A stretch of DNA of 64,000 nt. It comes from CALAED01 sp035765195 (GTDB taxonomy: Bacteria; Actinomycetota; Actinomycetes; Streptosporangiales; Streptosporangiaceae). The position numbers and the translations under genes were made by a program. Shown one piece after another: positions 6,905 through 15,281 of the stretch (its first letter is position 1; each line of letters begins with the position of its first letter). The notes under the pieces were generated by a model. That model had not been told where the DNA came from. It made no database searches and saw nothing but the letters and a program-made list of their open reading frames with translations. The DNA is taken from the NCBI GenBank assembly GCA_035765195.1, contig DASTYC010000023.1:124001-188000 (forward strand). The letters run 5' to 3'.

Positions 6905-8254
6905 ATGGCGCCGCAAGGGTTCGATCCTCCGTCCGGCACCCGGGATTTCCTCGCACACGAGCTGCGGTCGCGCGAGCACGTTTTTGCCGTCATTCGGGAG
7001 ATATTCGAGCGGTATGGCTTCGAGCCGTTGCAGACCTCGGCATTCGAGCGCCTGGAGACGTTGACGGGGAAGTACGGCGACGAAGGCGACAAGCTGATTT
7101 TCAAGATTCTTCGACGTGGGGAGCATGAGGCGTCCGGGGAGGCCGACCTCGCGTTGCGGTACGACTTGACGGTTCCGTTGGCGCGAGTGGTGGCGGCCTA
7201 CGGGTCGCAACTGCCGACGCCGTACAAGCGGTACGTCATGGGTCCGGTTTGGCGGGCAGACCGCCCTGGAAAGGGGCGTTTCCGCGAATTTACGCAATGT
7301 GACGTCGACGTTGTGGGGTCGCGGTCGCCGCTGGCCGACGCCGAAGTGGTCAACGCGGCGGCGGACGCCTTGGACGCCCTTGGTGTCCAAGACTTTCGGG
7401 TACTGGTGAATTCGCGGCGTGCGCTGTCGGGGCTGCTGGAGGTCTACGGCGTTCCGGCCGGTAAGGGCGGCGGCGTGCTCATCACCCTCGACAAGCTCGA
7501 CAAACTCGCTCCGGACGCGGTGGCGGGTGAACTCGTTGACGTACGCACATTGCCGCCGGCGACGGCCGAAACGCTCGTCGCGGACCTGACGGCCCACGAC
7601 GCTCAGGAACGGATGCGTGCGGCTCTCAAGGACAGTGCGGACGGCCGCGCGGGCCTGGCGGAAATCGACCGGCTGCTGGAGCTTGTCGGTTCGGCCGAGG
7701 GCGACGGACGGTTTGTCTTCACTCCCAGTCTGGTGCGGGGCCTCGATTACTACACGGGGGTCATCTGCGAGGTGGTCGCGGACGGCATGCCGGGATCAAT
7801 CGCCAGCGGGGGCCGATACGACCGGCTGATCAGTGCCCTTGGCGGTCCAGATGTCCCCGCGTGCGGAATGTCCCTCGGCGTCGAGCGCATCATCGGGCTG
7901 CTGGAAGGCGACGCCGCTCATTCTCCGCGGCTTGACGTGGCGATCACGGTGATGGATCAGGAATCCGCGGCCGACGTCATGGCTTTCGCGGGTCGGCTGC
8001 GGAATGCCGGCATGCGGGCTGAAGTGTATCTGGGGACAAGCGGGAAGCTCGGCAGGCAATTGAAGTGGGCGGCGGATCGGCACGCACGGTTCGCGGTGAT
8101 TTACGGGGAACGGGAGCGAAGCGAGCGGACCGTCACCATCCGCGACATGGACAGCGGCGAACAGGATCAAGTTCCTGTCGATGAACTCACCCAGCGCCTC
8201 AAGAGCGACGCTCAGGGGCGTGTTCGCCGGGGGGACGTGGCCCACCCCGTGTGA
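6905..8254 (+). CDS. hisS: Histidyl-tRNA synthetase, non-actinobacterial subtype
   Basis: Charges tRNA-His with histidine. Class II motifs are present: motif 2 RADRPGKGRFREF (118-130), HisA LVRGLDYYTG (276-285) and HisB SGGRYD (301-306), followed by a C-terminal anticodon-binding domain. The protein has 449 residues. The opening SGTRDFLAHEL and LETLTGKYGDEGDKLIFKIL match the long-form HisS of Bacteroidetes, archaea and eukaryotes, not the short form with GTYDLLPPD found as the main actinobacterial enzyme. This suggests a transferred or second copy, perhaps linked to inhibitor resistance. ATG 6905 follows GGAG at six bases; an earlier GTG at 6893 is less likely. Confidence 0.9.
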   Translation: MAPQGFDPPSGTRDFLAHELRSREHVFAVIREIFERYGFEPLQTSAFERLETLTGKYGDEGDKLIFKILRRGEHEASGEADLALRYDLTVPLARVVAAYGSQLPTPYKRYVMGPVWRADRPGKGRFREFTQCDVDVVGSRSPLADAEVVNAAADALDALGVQDFRVLVNSRRALSGLLEVYGVPAGKGGGVLITLDKLDKLAPDAVAGELVDVRTLPPATAETLVADLTAHDAQERMRAALKDSADGRAGLAEIDRLLELVGSAEGDGRFVFTPSLVRGLDYYTGVICEVVADGMPGSIASGGRYDRLISALGGPDVPACGMSLGVERIIGLLEGDAAHSPRLDVAITVMDQESAADVMAFAGRLRNAGMRAEVYLGTSGKLGRQLKWAADRHARFAVIYGERERSERTVTIRDMDSGEQDQVPVDELTQRLKSDAQGRVRRGDVAHPV

Positions 8255-8504
8255 GGAGGTTGTGGCGCCCGGGAGTGACGCCGGCTCCGGTGCCCGGTCT
8301 CGGTGTGCCGGGGGCCTTCGACTCTGGCGGGGCGGTAGACGTCCCGAAACATTCCCGGCACTTCTTAGCCGGTTACATGCACGTACCGTGCGCGCGCCGC
8401 GATCCAGTAGAGATCAGTCAATGGACGTCCAACGGCAACGGCAACGGCCGTGCGCTGAGCCCGGCCGCCACCGTCTCACCCCCGTCGCCTGGGGAGCCGG
8501 CCGG

Positions 8505-9341
8505 TCAGGGTCTACCGGCACCCGGCGCCGGCGCCGGGAACGCCACAACCCGCCCGCTCGGGCGCCGCGGCTCGGGTCCGCCCCAGGTCTGGCCGACGAC
8601 GAAGAGACGAGGGTCGTCCTCGCGGCTGAGCGCGCAGGCGAAGGCGCCGCGATCCAGGTCGACCGTAGCGAGCACCTCGCCGCCCTCGCGCACACGAACA
8701 CAGTGCTGGTTGCCGACGTCGGCGTACCAGACGGCGCCTTCGGCGTCCATGCAGATCCCGTCCGGGTGGTCGCCAGGGGTCTGCGCCCACACGCGCCGGC
8801 CGCCGAGGTCGCCATTGCCGTCAATGTCGTAGGCGGTGAGCCGATTGGCGTACGACTCGGCGATGATCAGCGTGGCACCGTCCGGGCTGATCGCCATGCC
8901 GTTGGGGAACGCGAGGCCGTCGGCGACCTGATCGACGTTGCCGTCCGGCGTGACGAGCACGATCAGGCCGGGGGCGAACTCACCGCCGGGGAAATCAAAA
9001 CCGATGGTGTTGACATAGGCGTTGCCCTGGTAGTCGACCACGATGTCGTTCCACGGCTTCTCCGAAATCTTGGAAAGGTCGGCATGCTGGACCAGTGCCC
9101 CGTCGTGCTCGCGGCGCAGCAGCCGTCGGTGCGCCGAGTCCACGACGAGGAGCCGGCCGTCGGGCAGGAAGTCGATGCACATCGGGAACGACGGGATCGT
9201 TACCACCACCTCGTGGCGGCCGTCGCGGTCGAGCACGATCACCTGGTTGGCGCCCCAGTCGGAGAACCAGACCCGCCCGTCGTGCCAGCGCGGCGACTCA
9301 CCGAACATGACGCCTTCCATCAGGATTTCTGGGGCCATCAT
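8505..9341 (-). CDS. SMP-30/gluconolactonase-like sugar lactone hydrolase
   Basis: A 278-residue six-bladed propeller protein of the SMP-30/regucalcin family, which hydrolyses sugar lactones with a bound divalent metal. Family segments: FGESPRWHDGRVWFSDWG at the N-terminus (with the metal-binding Glu), KPWNDIVVDYQGNAYVNTIGF in the middle (Asn-Asp ligand), FPNGMAISPDG, and DHPDGICMDAEGAVWYADVG (catalytic Asp region). The chosen ATG at 9341 has GAGGGGAG five bases upstream; the adjacent ATG at 9338 is equally possible. It stands alone, convergent with hisS across about 250 bp. Confidence 0.88.
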   Translation of the reverse strand: MMAPEILMEGVMFGESPRWHDGRVWFSDWGANQVIVLDRDGRHEVVVTIPSFPMCIDFLPDGRLLVVDSAHRRLLRREHDGALVQHADLSKISEKPWNDIVVDYQGNAYVNTIGFDFPGGEFAPGLIVLVTPDGNVDQVADGLAFPNGMAISPDGATLIIAESYANRLTAYDIDGNGDLGGRRVWAQTPGDHPDGICMDAEGAVWYADVGNQHCVRVREGGEVLATVDLDRGAFACALSREDDPRLFVVGQTWGGPEPRRPSGRVVAFPAPAPGAGRP

Positions 9342-9601
9342 TGACACTCCCCTCGCTTCGCAGAGGAAGACCCGCCCAGGCGCCGGAACTCATCGCGATC
9401 CGCGACCAGCCGACGGGCGCAGGGCGAAGGCATGGGTGGCCGTCACCTGGACCTGTGCCGGGAGATGAATCCGGCGAACTCGGTGCAGCCGTCCTGCTCC
9501 AGTAGGGGACTATGAGCGTGACGAGCGTGTCGTTGTAGACGGGTCCGTCGGTGGTGTATTCGGGCGTGCCCGTGGGGCCGGGCAGGGTCCGCCAGCGGGC
9601 G
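9342..9601. other. Intergenic stretch between the SMP-30 and CysS-like genes
   Basis: No intact gene is seen. On the minus strand two adjoining frames, one containing DGPVYNDTLVTL and the next LLEQDGCTEFAGFI, would join through a frameshift and could be the tail of a decayed gene, but no family was recognised. Confidence 0.3.
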
Positions 9602-10264
9602 TCAGCGGCCGATGGCGCTGACCAGGTCGAGCGCCAGGATCAGGTCGAGATGCACGAACGTCTCGAACTTCGAGCCCGGCGGGATGTCCGGGTCGTCGGC
9701 CAGCCGGTCGAGCACCGACAACACGGCCGGGGTGTCGAGGTCGTCCTCGAAGGCCGCCCCGGCCTCGGCCACGTAGTCGGCGCACATCGGGCGGCCGGGG
9801 GAGTCCGCCCACGCGGCGACCCGCTCGCGCCAGCGCCGGAGCCGTTCCGCCGGCGCGTCGAGGGCCCCGCCGGGCTCGATCGGCGTCCGGTAGTGCGCCG
9901 ACAGCATCGCCAGCCGTACCGCCACAGGGTCGGCGTCCGCCCAGGACGATGGCGCCGGGGCCACCGCCACCGCCACGGCGGCGCCGGCCGCCATGTGCGC
10001 CGGCGCGGCCGCGTCGGCGACGACATGGAGGTCGGCCTCGCCCGGGGGCCATTCCATCGGCTGGACGTTCAGCTCGGCCGGGTCCCAGTCGGGCACGTCC
10101 CCGGAATGGCCGATCAAGACCCGGTGGCCGTGCCGTTCGGCCACCCGCCGCAGCACGTCGGCCGTCACGTGGACCCGCGGATCGGCGCCGTGCACATGGA
10201 CGCGCAGCGGTCCGGGGCGAAGCTCTCTGGCCGCCCGCGTCGTGGTGTCGTACAGCCGCAGCAT
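9602..10264 (-). CDS. Degenerate cysteinyl-tRNA synthetase-like protein
   Basis: A 220-residue protein collinear with the catalytic core of class I CysS/MshC. MLRLYDTTTR and LRVHVHG match the first strand (normally VYVCGPTV, whose zinc-binding Cys is His here). VTADVLRRVAERHGHRVL matches the next helix, and AVRLAMLSAHYR plus LRRWRERVAAW and DDLDTPAVLSVLDRLA match the segments after KMSKS. Both signature motifs, HIGH and KMSKS, and the zinc ligands are missing, as is the intervening insert, so aminoacylation is very unlikely. It may bind a cysteine- or AMP-like ligand, or act in thiol metabolism. It lies 20 bp downstream of a methyltransferase gene and is probably cotranscribed with it. Confidence 0.65.
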   Translation of the reverse strand: MLRLYDTTTRAARELRPGPLRVHVHGADPRVHVTADVLRRVAERHGHRVLIGHSGDVPDWDPAELNVQPMEWPPGEADLHVVADAAAPAHMAAGAAVAVAVAPAPSSWADADPVAVRLAMLSAHYRTPIEPGGALDAPAERLRRWRERVAAWADSPGRPMCADYVAEAGAAFEDDLDTPAVLSVLDRLADDPDIPPGSKFETFVHLDLILALDLVSAIGR

Positions 10265-10284
10265 GGGTCCAGGCTGTCAGACGC

Positions 10285-11124
10285 TCAGACCGGGCGCAGC
10301 GCCCGCAGGGCGTGCTCGGGCCCCGCGGCGGCCAGTTCGGCCGCGTCCTGGATCTCATCGCGCGAGGTGTCCGGGGTGCGGACGGCGGCGAACCGGAGCC
10401 GCACGTAGTCGGCGACCCAGCCCGACTCGCGCCGCAGCGCGGGCGCGGCGAGGTCGTTGATCCGCATCAGCAGCGGCTCGACCACCTCCGCCGGGACCTT
10501 GCCGAGCGGCTCGGCGGCGAACACCCTGACCCAGTCGGCGGCGCCGTTCGGGCCCTGCGTCATGCGGGTCGGCCGCTCGGCGTACTCCAGCAGCCGCACG
10601 GTGAACCCGCCCTCCTCCAGCCGGGTGGCGTACTCGGCCGGGGTGGGGAAGTACCACGGCAGCTCGGGCTCGGTCAGGCCGAACTCGCGCCAGGCCGTCT
10701 GCATCGCGGCGACCAACTCGGCGCAGTTGCCCGCGCCGCCCATCTCGGCGACGAACCGCCCGCCGGGCCGCAGCGACCCGTGCACCTGGGTGATCACCGC
10801 GTCGGGGTCCCGGATCAGCCAGTGCAGCGCGCCGTTGGAGATCACGGCGTCATGGCGTTCGGCGACGGTGAAGTCGTGCGCGTCGCACACCGTGAACGAC
10901 AGCTCGGGGTAGTGCGCCTTGGCCTTGGCGATCATTTCCGGGTTGGCGTCGATGCCCAGCACCTGGGCGCCCCGCGCGGAGATCTCCGCGGCCAGCACGC
11001 CGGCACCGCAGCCGAGATCGATGATCTTTTCGTCGGGCTGCGGGTCGAGCAGATCGACCAATGGGGCGCCGTGCGCGGACACGTACCCGAAGGCGGAGTC
11101 GTACGTCGCGACAGCCCAGTTCAC
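10285..11124 (-). CDS. Class I SAM-dependent methyltransferase
   Basis: A 279-residue Rossmann-fold methyltransferase. Motif I is IIDLGCGAGVLAAEI, followed by the acidic GIDANPEMI that contacts the ribose of SAM and by DAHDF; later AVISNGALHWL and LRPGGRFVAEM match UbiE/trans-aconitate-methyltransferase-like enzymes. Substrate unknown. The frame continues to an ATG at 11199, but homologous proteins begin just before the YDSAF segment, so GTG 11124 is preferred; no strong ribosome-binding site supports either. The CysS-like gene follows after 20 bp, and a crotonase gene diverges on the other side. Confidence 0.8.
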   Translation of the reverse strand: MNWAVATYDSAFGYVSAHGAPLVDLLDPQPDEKIIDLGCGAGVLAAEISARGAQVLGIDANPEMIAKAKAHYPELSFTVCDAHDFTVAERHDAVISNGALHWLIRDPDAVITQVHGSLRPGGRFVAEMGGAGNCAELVAAMQTAWREFGLTEPELPWYFPTPAEYATRLEEGGFTVRLLEYAERPTRMTQGPNGAADWVRVFAAEPLGKVPAEVVEPLLMRINDLAAPALRRESGWVADYVRLRFAAVRTPDTSRDEIQDAAELAAAGPEHALRALRPV

Positions 11125-11250
11125 GCTTGCAACATAGCCGACAAAATCCTCGATCGTGTCACGACTCACATCTCGAACGAGCTTCACAAGTCGGGTCATG
11201 TGGGGTCGTGCCCCGGCAGGGCGCGGCGGGGTCGCGGGCAGGGTCCTTAC

Positions 11251-11265
11251 TAGAATTTCGTTCTA
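11251..11265. promoter_or_regulatory. Inverted repeat upstream of the crotonase gene
   Basis: TAGAAtttcgTTCTA is a perfect five-base inverted repeat about 50 bp upstream of the enoyl-CoA hydratase start. Its ends resemble operators of TetR-family lipid regulators such as KstR (TAGAAC...GTTCTA). The regulator is not in view. Confidence 0.45.
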
Positions 11266-11313
11266 CGAACTCCTGCCAGGACACGGGTTCGCCACCGGGA
11301 GCGAGGAGCAGAC

Positions 11314-12177
11314 GTGCCGTACGCCGAGATCGAGTACGAGGTCGTGGACCGCATCGCGACGATCACGCTCAACCGCCCCGAGCGGCTCAACGCGTTCACG
11401 CTCGTGATGCGCGGTGAGCTGATCGACGCCTTTGATCGCGCGGACGCCGATGACGACGTGCGCGCCGTCGTGGTCACCGGGGCGGGGCGCGCGTTCTGCG
11501 CCGGCGCGGATCTCGGCGCCGGACCCGTGACGTTCGACCACGAGGCGAGGGCCCGCGCCCACGGCGACCTCGAACGCCTCGACGACGGCACGCCGCGGGA
11601 CGCCGGCGGCACGGTGACGCTGCGCATCGCGCGCAGCCTCAAGCCGGTCATCGCCGCGGTCAACGGGCCGGCGGTCGGCTTCGGCGCCTCGGTGACGCTG
11701 CCGATGGACGTCCGGCTCGCCGCCGACACCGCGCGGTTCGGCTTCGTCTTCGCCCGGCGCGGCATCGTCGCCGAGTCGGCGTCGAGCTGGTTCCTGCCCC
11801 GCGTCGTCGGCATCGCCCAGGCGATGGAGTGGGCGGCGACCGGCCGCGTCTTCGACGCCGCCGAGGCGCTGCGCGGCCGCCTGGTCTCCCGGACCTACGC
11901 CGCGGCTGACCTGCTGCCCGCCGCGTACGAGCTGGCCAGGGAGATCGCCGACAACACCTCGGCGGTCTCGGTGGCGGCCATCCGGCGGCTGCTGTGGTCC
12001 GGGCTGTCCGCCGACTCACCGTGGGACGCGCACGTCGCCGACTCGCGCCTGATGTACGAGATCGGCCCGACGGCCGATGTCGCCGAGGGGGTGACCGCCT
12101 TCTTGGAGAAACGCCCGGCCAAGTTCCCGCTGCGGGTCAGCGCGGATCTTCCGGCGGGCGTTCCCGACTGGCCCTGA
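11314..12177 (+). CDS. Enoyl-CoA hydratase/isomerase family (crotonase)
   Basis: A 287-residue crotonase-fold enzyme, predicted to hydrate or isomerise acyl-CoA thioesters in fatty-acid or related breakdown. Visible are ITLNRPERLNAFT, the oxyanion-hole segment AGRAFCAGADLG, and the second oxyanion-hole strand SLKPVIAAVNGPAVGFGASV. The acidic residue in GIVAESASSWFLPR fills the position of the catalytic glutamate. Start GTG 11314 has GAGGAG upstream. The last 41 bases overlap the antiparallel gene at 12137-12403. Confidence 0.9.
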   Translation: MPYAEIEYEVVDRIATITLNRPERLNAFTLVMRGELIDAFDRADADDDVRAVVVTGAGRAFCAGADLGAGPVTFDHEARARAHGDLERLDDGTPRDAGGTVTLRIARSLKPVIAAVNGPAVGFGASVTLPMDVRLAADTARFGFVFARRGIVAESASSWFLPRVVGIAQAMEWAATGRVFDAAEALRGRLVSRTYAAADLLPAAYELAREIADNTSAVSVAAIRRLLWSGLSADSPWDAHVADSRLMYEIGPTADVAEGVTAFLEKRPAKFPLRVSADLPAGVPDWP

Positions 12178-12403
12178 CGGGAGGCGGCGGGACCACCTTG
12201 GCGGCCGCCATCGTCGCTTCGGCGACCTCGACCAGCTCGCCGCCGCGCCGCCGCACCTTCAGCGTGCCCTCGGCCCAGGATTCGAGGACGCCGACCACGT
12301 CGCTGTACCCTCCCGTTGGCAGACGTCGGCGCAGCGAGATCCGCCGCCCCACGTCCGCCGGAGTGATCGACACCACCAGGCGTGCGGGGAAATCGAAAGT
12401 CAT
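12137..12403 (-). CDS. Small SH3-like domain protein related to the N-terminus of Rv0428c-type GNATs
   Basis: An 88-residue protein, VVSITPADVGRRISLRRRLP with a GYSDVVGVLESWAEGTLKVRRRGGELVEV core. The pattern resembles the SH3-like barrel that precedes the acetyltransferase domain in some actinobacterial GNAT proteins next to fdxA, but the acetyltransferase domain itself is absent here. The Pro-rich tail overlaps the 3-prime end of the crotonase gene on the other strand. Divergent from the ferredoxin gene. Assignment is by resemblance only; function unknown. Confidence 0.6.
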   Translation of the reverse strand: MTFDFPARLVVSITPADVGRRISLRRRLPTGGYSDVVGVLESWAEGTLKVRRRGGELVEVAEATMAAAKVVPPPPVRASRERPPEDPR

Positions 12404-12521
12404 ACTTCCGGACCCCCAAGTCGATCGCGCTTGCCATCGACGGCGATACTAGGGTGCAACGAGCGTGCGGAGAGCCGTACCTACGGCGGGGCCTGCCGGA
12501 AAACCCGAGAGGAGTTGGGAC

Positions 12522-12845
12522 GTGACCTACGTCATCGCGCAGCCCTGTGTGGATGTGCTCGACAAGGCGTGCATTGAGGAATGCCCGGTTGATTGCATCT
12601 ATGAGGGCAAGCGCATGCTCTACATCCACCCAGACGAGTGCGTCGACTGTGGTGCCTGTGAGCCCGTTTGCCCGGTTGAGGCGATCTACTACGAGGACGA
12701 CACTCCCGAGCAGTGGAAGGACTACTACAAGGTCAACGTGGAGTTCTTCGACGACCTCGGCTCGCCCGGCGGCGCCTCCAAGGTGGGCCCGATCGACAAG
12801 GATCATCCGATCGTCGCCGCCTTGCCGCCGCAGGGAGACGCGTAA
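12522..12845 (+). CDS. fdxA: 7Fe ferredoxin
   Basis: A 107-residue [3Fe-4S][4Fe-4S] ferredoxin that carries electrons for cytochrome P450s and other redox enzymes. Cysteines 9, 17, 21 and 25 (QPCVDVLDKACIEECPVDC) and 40, 43, 46 and 50 (CVDCGACEPVC) give the two cluster sites. The usual actinobacterial C-terminal extension follows. Start GTG 12522 has GAGGAG upstream, although the frame is open earlier. It is followed after ten bases by dapC, the same order as fdxC-dapC (Rv1177-Rv1178) in M. tuberculosis. Confidence 0.96.
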   Translation: MTYVIAQPCVDVLDKACIEECPVDCIYEGKRMLYIHPDECVDCGACEPVCPVEAIYYEDDTPEQWKDYYKVNVEFFDDLGSPGGASKVGPIDKDHPIVAALPPQGDA

Positions 12846-12855
12846 TATTTCGGAG

Positions 12856-13962
12856 ATGCACAGCCTGCCGCACTTTCCGTGGGATCGGCTGGCCCCGTAC
12901 AAGGAGACGGCGGCGCAGCACCCTGATGGCCTCGTCGACCTGTCCGTCGGCACGCCGGTCGACCCGACGCCATGGGTCGTGCAGCGGGCCATGCGAGCGG
13001 CCTCCGATGCCCCCGGTTATCCGGTGACCTACGGCACCCCGCGGCTGCGGGAAGCGGCCGCGGGGTGGTTGCGGCGCCGGCTCGGCGTCACCGGCGCCGA
13101 CCCCGACGCCGTGCTCCCGCTGATCGGCACCAAGGAGTTCGTCGCCTGGCTGCCCACGCTGCTCGGGGCCGGGCCGGGCGATGTGGTGGCCTTTCCCGAG
13201 CTGGCCTACCCGACGTACGACGTGGGCGCGCGGCTGGCGGGGGCCACCTCGATGGCCACCGACGGACTGTTCGGCCTCGGCCCCATCACGCCGAAGCTGG
13301 TCTGGCTCAACTCCCCGTCCAACCCGACCGGTCAGGTGCTGCCCGTCGAGCATCTGCGCAAGGCCGTGTCGTGGGCGCGCGAGCGCGGCGTGCTGCTGGT
13401 CAACGACGAGTGCTATGTCGATCTCGGCTGGTCGAACGCGCCCGAGGAGCGGCCGATCTCGATCCTGCACCCCGACGTGTGCGAGGGCTCCCACGAGGGC
13501 CTGCTCGCCGTGCACTCGCTGTCCAAGCGGTCCAACCTGGCCGGCTATCGGGCCGGCTTCGTCACCGGCGACGCCGCGGTGGTCAAGCAGCTGCTCGAGG
13601 TGCGCCGGCACGCCGGGATGATGGTGCCCGCGCCCGTGCAGGCGGCCATGACCGCGGCGCTCGACGATGACGCCCACGCGGATGAGCAGCACGCCCGCTA
13701 CGCCCGGCGCCGGGCCGCCCTCCGCAAGGCGCTGGTGTCGTACGGCTTCCGGGTCGATCACTCCGAGGCGGCGCTGTACCTATGGGCGACGCTCGACGAG
13801 CCCTGCTGGGACACCACCGGCCGGCTGGCGGAGCTCGGCATCCTGGTGGCTCCCGGGGACTTCTACGGAGCCAAGGGCGCCCGGCACGTACGCGTGGCGT
13901 TCACAGCCACCGACGACCACATCGCCGCGGCCATCACCAGGCTCGCCGCCCAGTCCGACTGA
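12856..13962 (+). CDS. dapC: Succinyldiaminopimelate transaminase DapC
   Basis: A 368-residue fold-type I aminotransferase that makes N-succinyl-LL-2,6-diaminopimelate in the succinylase branch of lysine and meso-DAP synthesis. Evidence: NSPSNPTGQVLP (152-163), NDECYVDLGW (184-192) and the PLP-lysine site SLSKRSN with Lys224. Placement directly after fdxA is diagnostic of the actinobacterial DapC. The ATG at 12856 has no spaced ribosome-binding site (GGAG touches it), so translation is probably coupled to fdxA. dapD and dapE lie about 18 and 22 kb further right, separated by accessory genes. Confidence 0.93.
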   Translation: MHSLPHFPWDRLAPYKETAAQHPDGLVDLSVGTPVDPTPWVVQRAMRAASDAPGYPVTYGTPRLREAAAGWLRRRLGVTGADPDAVLPLIGTKEFVAWLPTLLGAGPGDVVAFPELAYPTYDVGARLAGATSMATDGLFGLGPITPKLVWLNSPSNPTGQVLPVEHLRKAVSWARERGVLLVNDECYVDLGWSNAPEERPISILHPDVCEGSHEGLLAVHSLSKRSNLAGYRAGFVTGDAAVVKQLLEVRRHAGMMVPAPVQAAMTAALDDDAHADEQHARYARRRAALRKALVSYGFRVDHSEAALYLWATLDEPCWDTTGRLAELGILVAPGDFYGAKGARHVRVAFTATDDHIAAAITRLAAQSD

Positions 13963-13979
13963 CGCCCTGGACTGACGCC

Positions 13980-15191
13980 GTGCGGATCGTCGACGCCAAG
14001 GTCATCGTGACCTGCCCCGGGCGCAACTACGTGACGCTCAAGATCACCACGGCGGACGGCGTCACGGGGGTGGGCGACGCCACGCTCAACGGGCGCGAGC
14101 TGGCGGTCGCGTCCTACCTGAGCGAGCACGTCTGCCCGCTGCTGATCGGCCGCGACGCGCACCGCATCGAGGACACCTGGCACTACCTCTACAAGGGCGC
14201 CTACTGGCGGCGCGGGCCGGTCACCATGACGGCCATCGCCGCCGTCGACATCGCCCTGTGGGACATCAAGGGCAAGGTGGCCGGGCTGCCCGTCTACCAG
14301 CTGCTGGGCGGCGCCGCGAGATCCGGCGTGACGGTCTACGGCCACGCCAGCGGCGCCGACGTCCCCGAGGTCCTCGACGACGTCGGCCGCTTCCTCGACG
14401 CCGGTTACCGCGCGGTGCGGGTACAGGCGAGCGTGCCGGGGCTGGACAAGACCTACGGCATCCGCGCCGGGACGAGCCTGACCTACGAGCCCGCAGCCGG
14501 GGCGCGGCCCGCCGAGGACGTCTGGGACACCGGCGCCTATCTTGACTTCGTGCCGTCGGTCATGGCGGCGGTCCGCGACCGGTACGGCTTCGGGTTTCAT
14601 CTGCTGCACGACGTCCACCACCGGCTGACCCCGATCGAGGCGGGCCGGCTGGGCCGGTCGCTGGAGCCCTACCGGATGTTCTGGATCGAGGACCCGACGC
14701 CGGCCGAGGACCAGGCCGCCTTCCGGCTGATCCGCCGGCACACGACGACGCCGATCGCGGTCGGCGAGATCTTCAACTCGATCTGGGACTGCCAGCAGCT
14801 GATCACCGAGCGGCTGATCGACTACATCCGCACGTCTGTCTCGCACACCGGCGGCATCACGCATCTGCGCCGGGTGTTCGGCCTGGCGGAGCTGTACGGC
14901 GTGCGCACCGGCTCGCATGGGGCCGGCGACCTGTCGCCGGTCTCGCTCGCCGCGGCGCTGCACGTCGACATGGCGGTGCCGAACTTCGGCATCCAGGAGT
15001 ACATGAGCCACCTCGCCCCGGCCGATGAGGTCTTTCCGCGCGGCTACTCGCTGACCGACGGCCTGATGCACCCGGGCGACGCCCCGGGGCTCGGCGTCGA
15101 CATCGACGAGAACGAGGCCGCGAAGTACCCCTACGACCCGAAATACCTGCCGGTGAACCGCCTCCGCGACGGAACGATGCACGACTGGTGA
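13980..15191 (+). CDS. manD: D-mannonate dehydratase family (ManD, enolase superfamily)
   Basis: A 403-residue enolase-superfamily enzyme; ManD converts D-mannonate to 2-keto-3-deoxygluconate, though many family members act weakly or on gluconate. Family sequence is clear: RIVDAKVIVTCPGRNYV at the start, ALWDIKGKVAGLPVYQLLGG, metal ligands in LLHDVHHRL, WIEDPTP and GEIFNS, and the late RTGSHGAGDLSPVS and YPYDPKYLPVNR. GTG 13980 matches family starts and lies 17 bp after the dapC stop, so it may be read from the dapC transcript even though its role is in sugar-acid breakdown. Confidence 0.9.
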   Translation: MRIVDAKVIVTCPGRNYVTLKITTADGVTGVGDATLNGRELAVASYLSEHVCPLLIGRDAHRIEDTWHYLYKGAYWRRGPVTMTAIAAVDIALWDIKGKVAGLPVYQLLGGAARSGVTVYGHASGADVPEVLDDVGRFLDAGYRAVRVQASVPGLDKTYGIRAGTSLTYEPAAGARPAEDVWDTGAYLDFVPSVMAAVRDRYGFGFHLLHDVHHRLTPIEAGRLGRSLEPYRMFWIEDPTPAEDQAAFRLIRRHTTTPIAVGEIFNSIWDCQQLITERLIDYIRTSVSHTGGITHLRRVFGLAELYGVRTGSHGAGDLSPVSLAAALHVDMAVPNFGIQEYMSHLAPADEVFPRGYSLTDGLMHPGDAPGLGVDIDENEAAKYPYDPKYLPVNRLRDGTMHDW

Positions 15192-15247
15192 CATGACGGA
15201 ACGGATCCGAACCAGGTTCGGTCGCGGCGGATCGTAAGTGCTAAATT

Positions 15248-15268
15248 ACGTACGGCCGGTCCGTACGT
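15248..15268. promoter_or_regulatory. 21-bp inverted repeat, putative TetR-type operator
   Basis: ACGTACGG-ccggt-CCGTACGT is a perfect eight-base inverted repeat 13 bp upstream of the acyl-CoA dehydrogenase start, right after an AT-rich stretch that may hold the -10. Size and place fit a TetR-family operator; the regulator is not encoded nearby. Confidence 0.6.
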
Positions 15269-15281
15269 CGGAAGGGGACCT

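Noticed and set aside
8255..8504. Possible tRNA or riboswitch after hisS
   Set aside because: Only short weak stems (for example CCCGG...CCGGG at 8293-8312) and no cloverleaf or T-box elements were found.
9443..9601. Possible frameshifted relic on the minus strand (DGPVYNDTLVTL then LLEQDGCTEFAGFI)
   Set aside because: Needs an assumed frameshift and matches no family known to me; left as an intergenic note.
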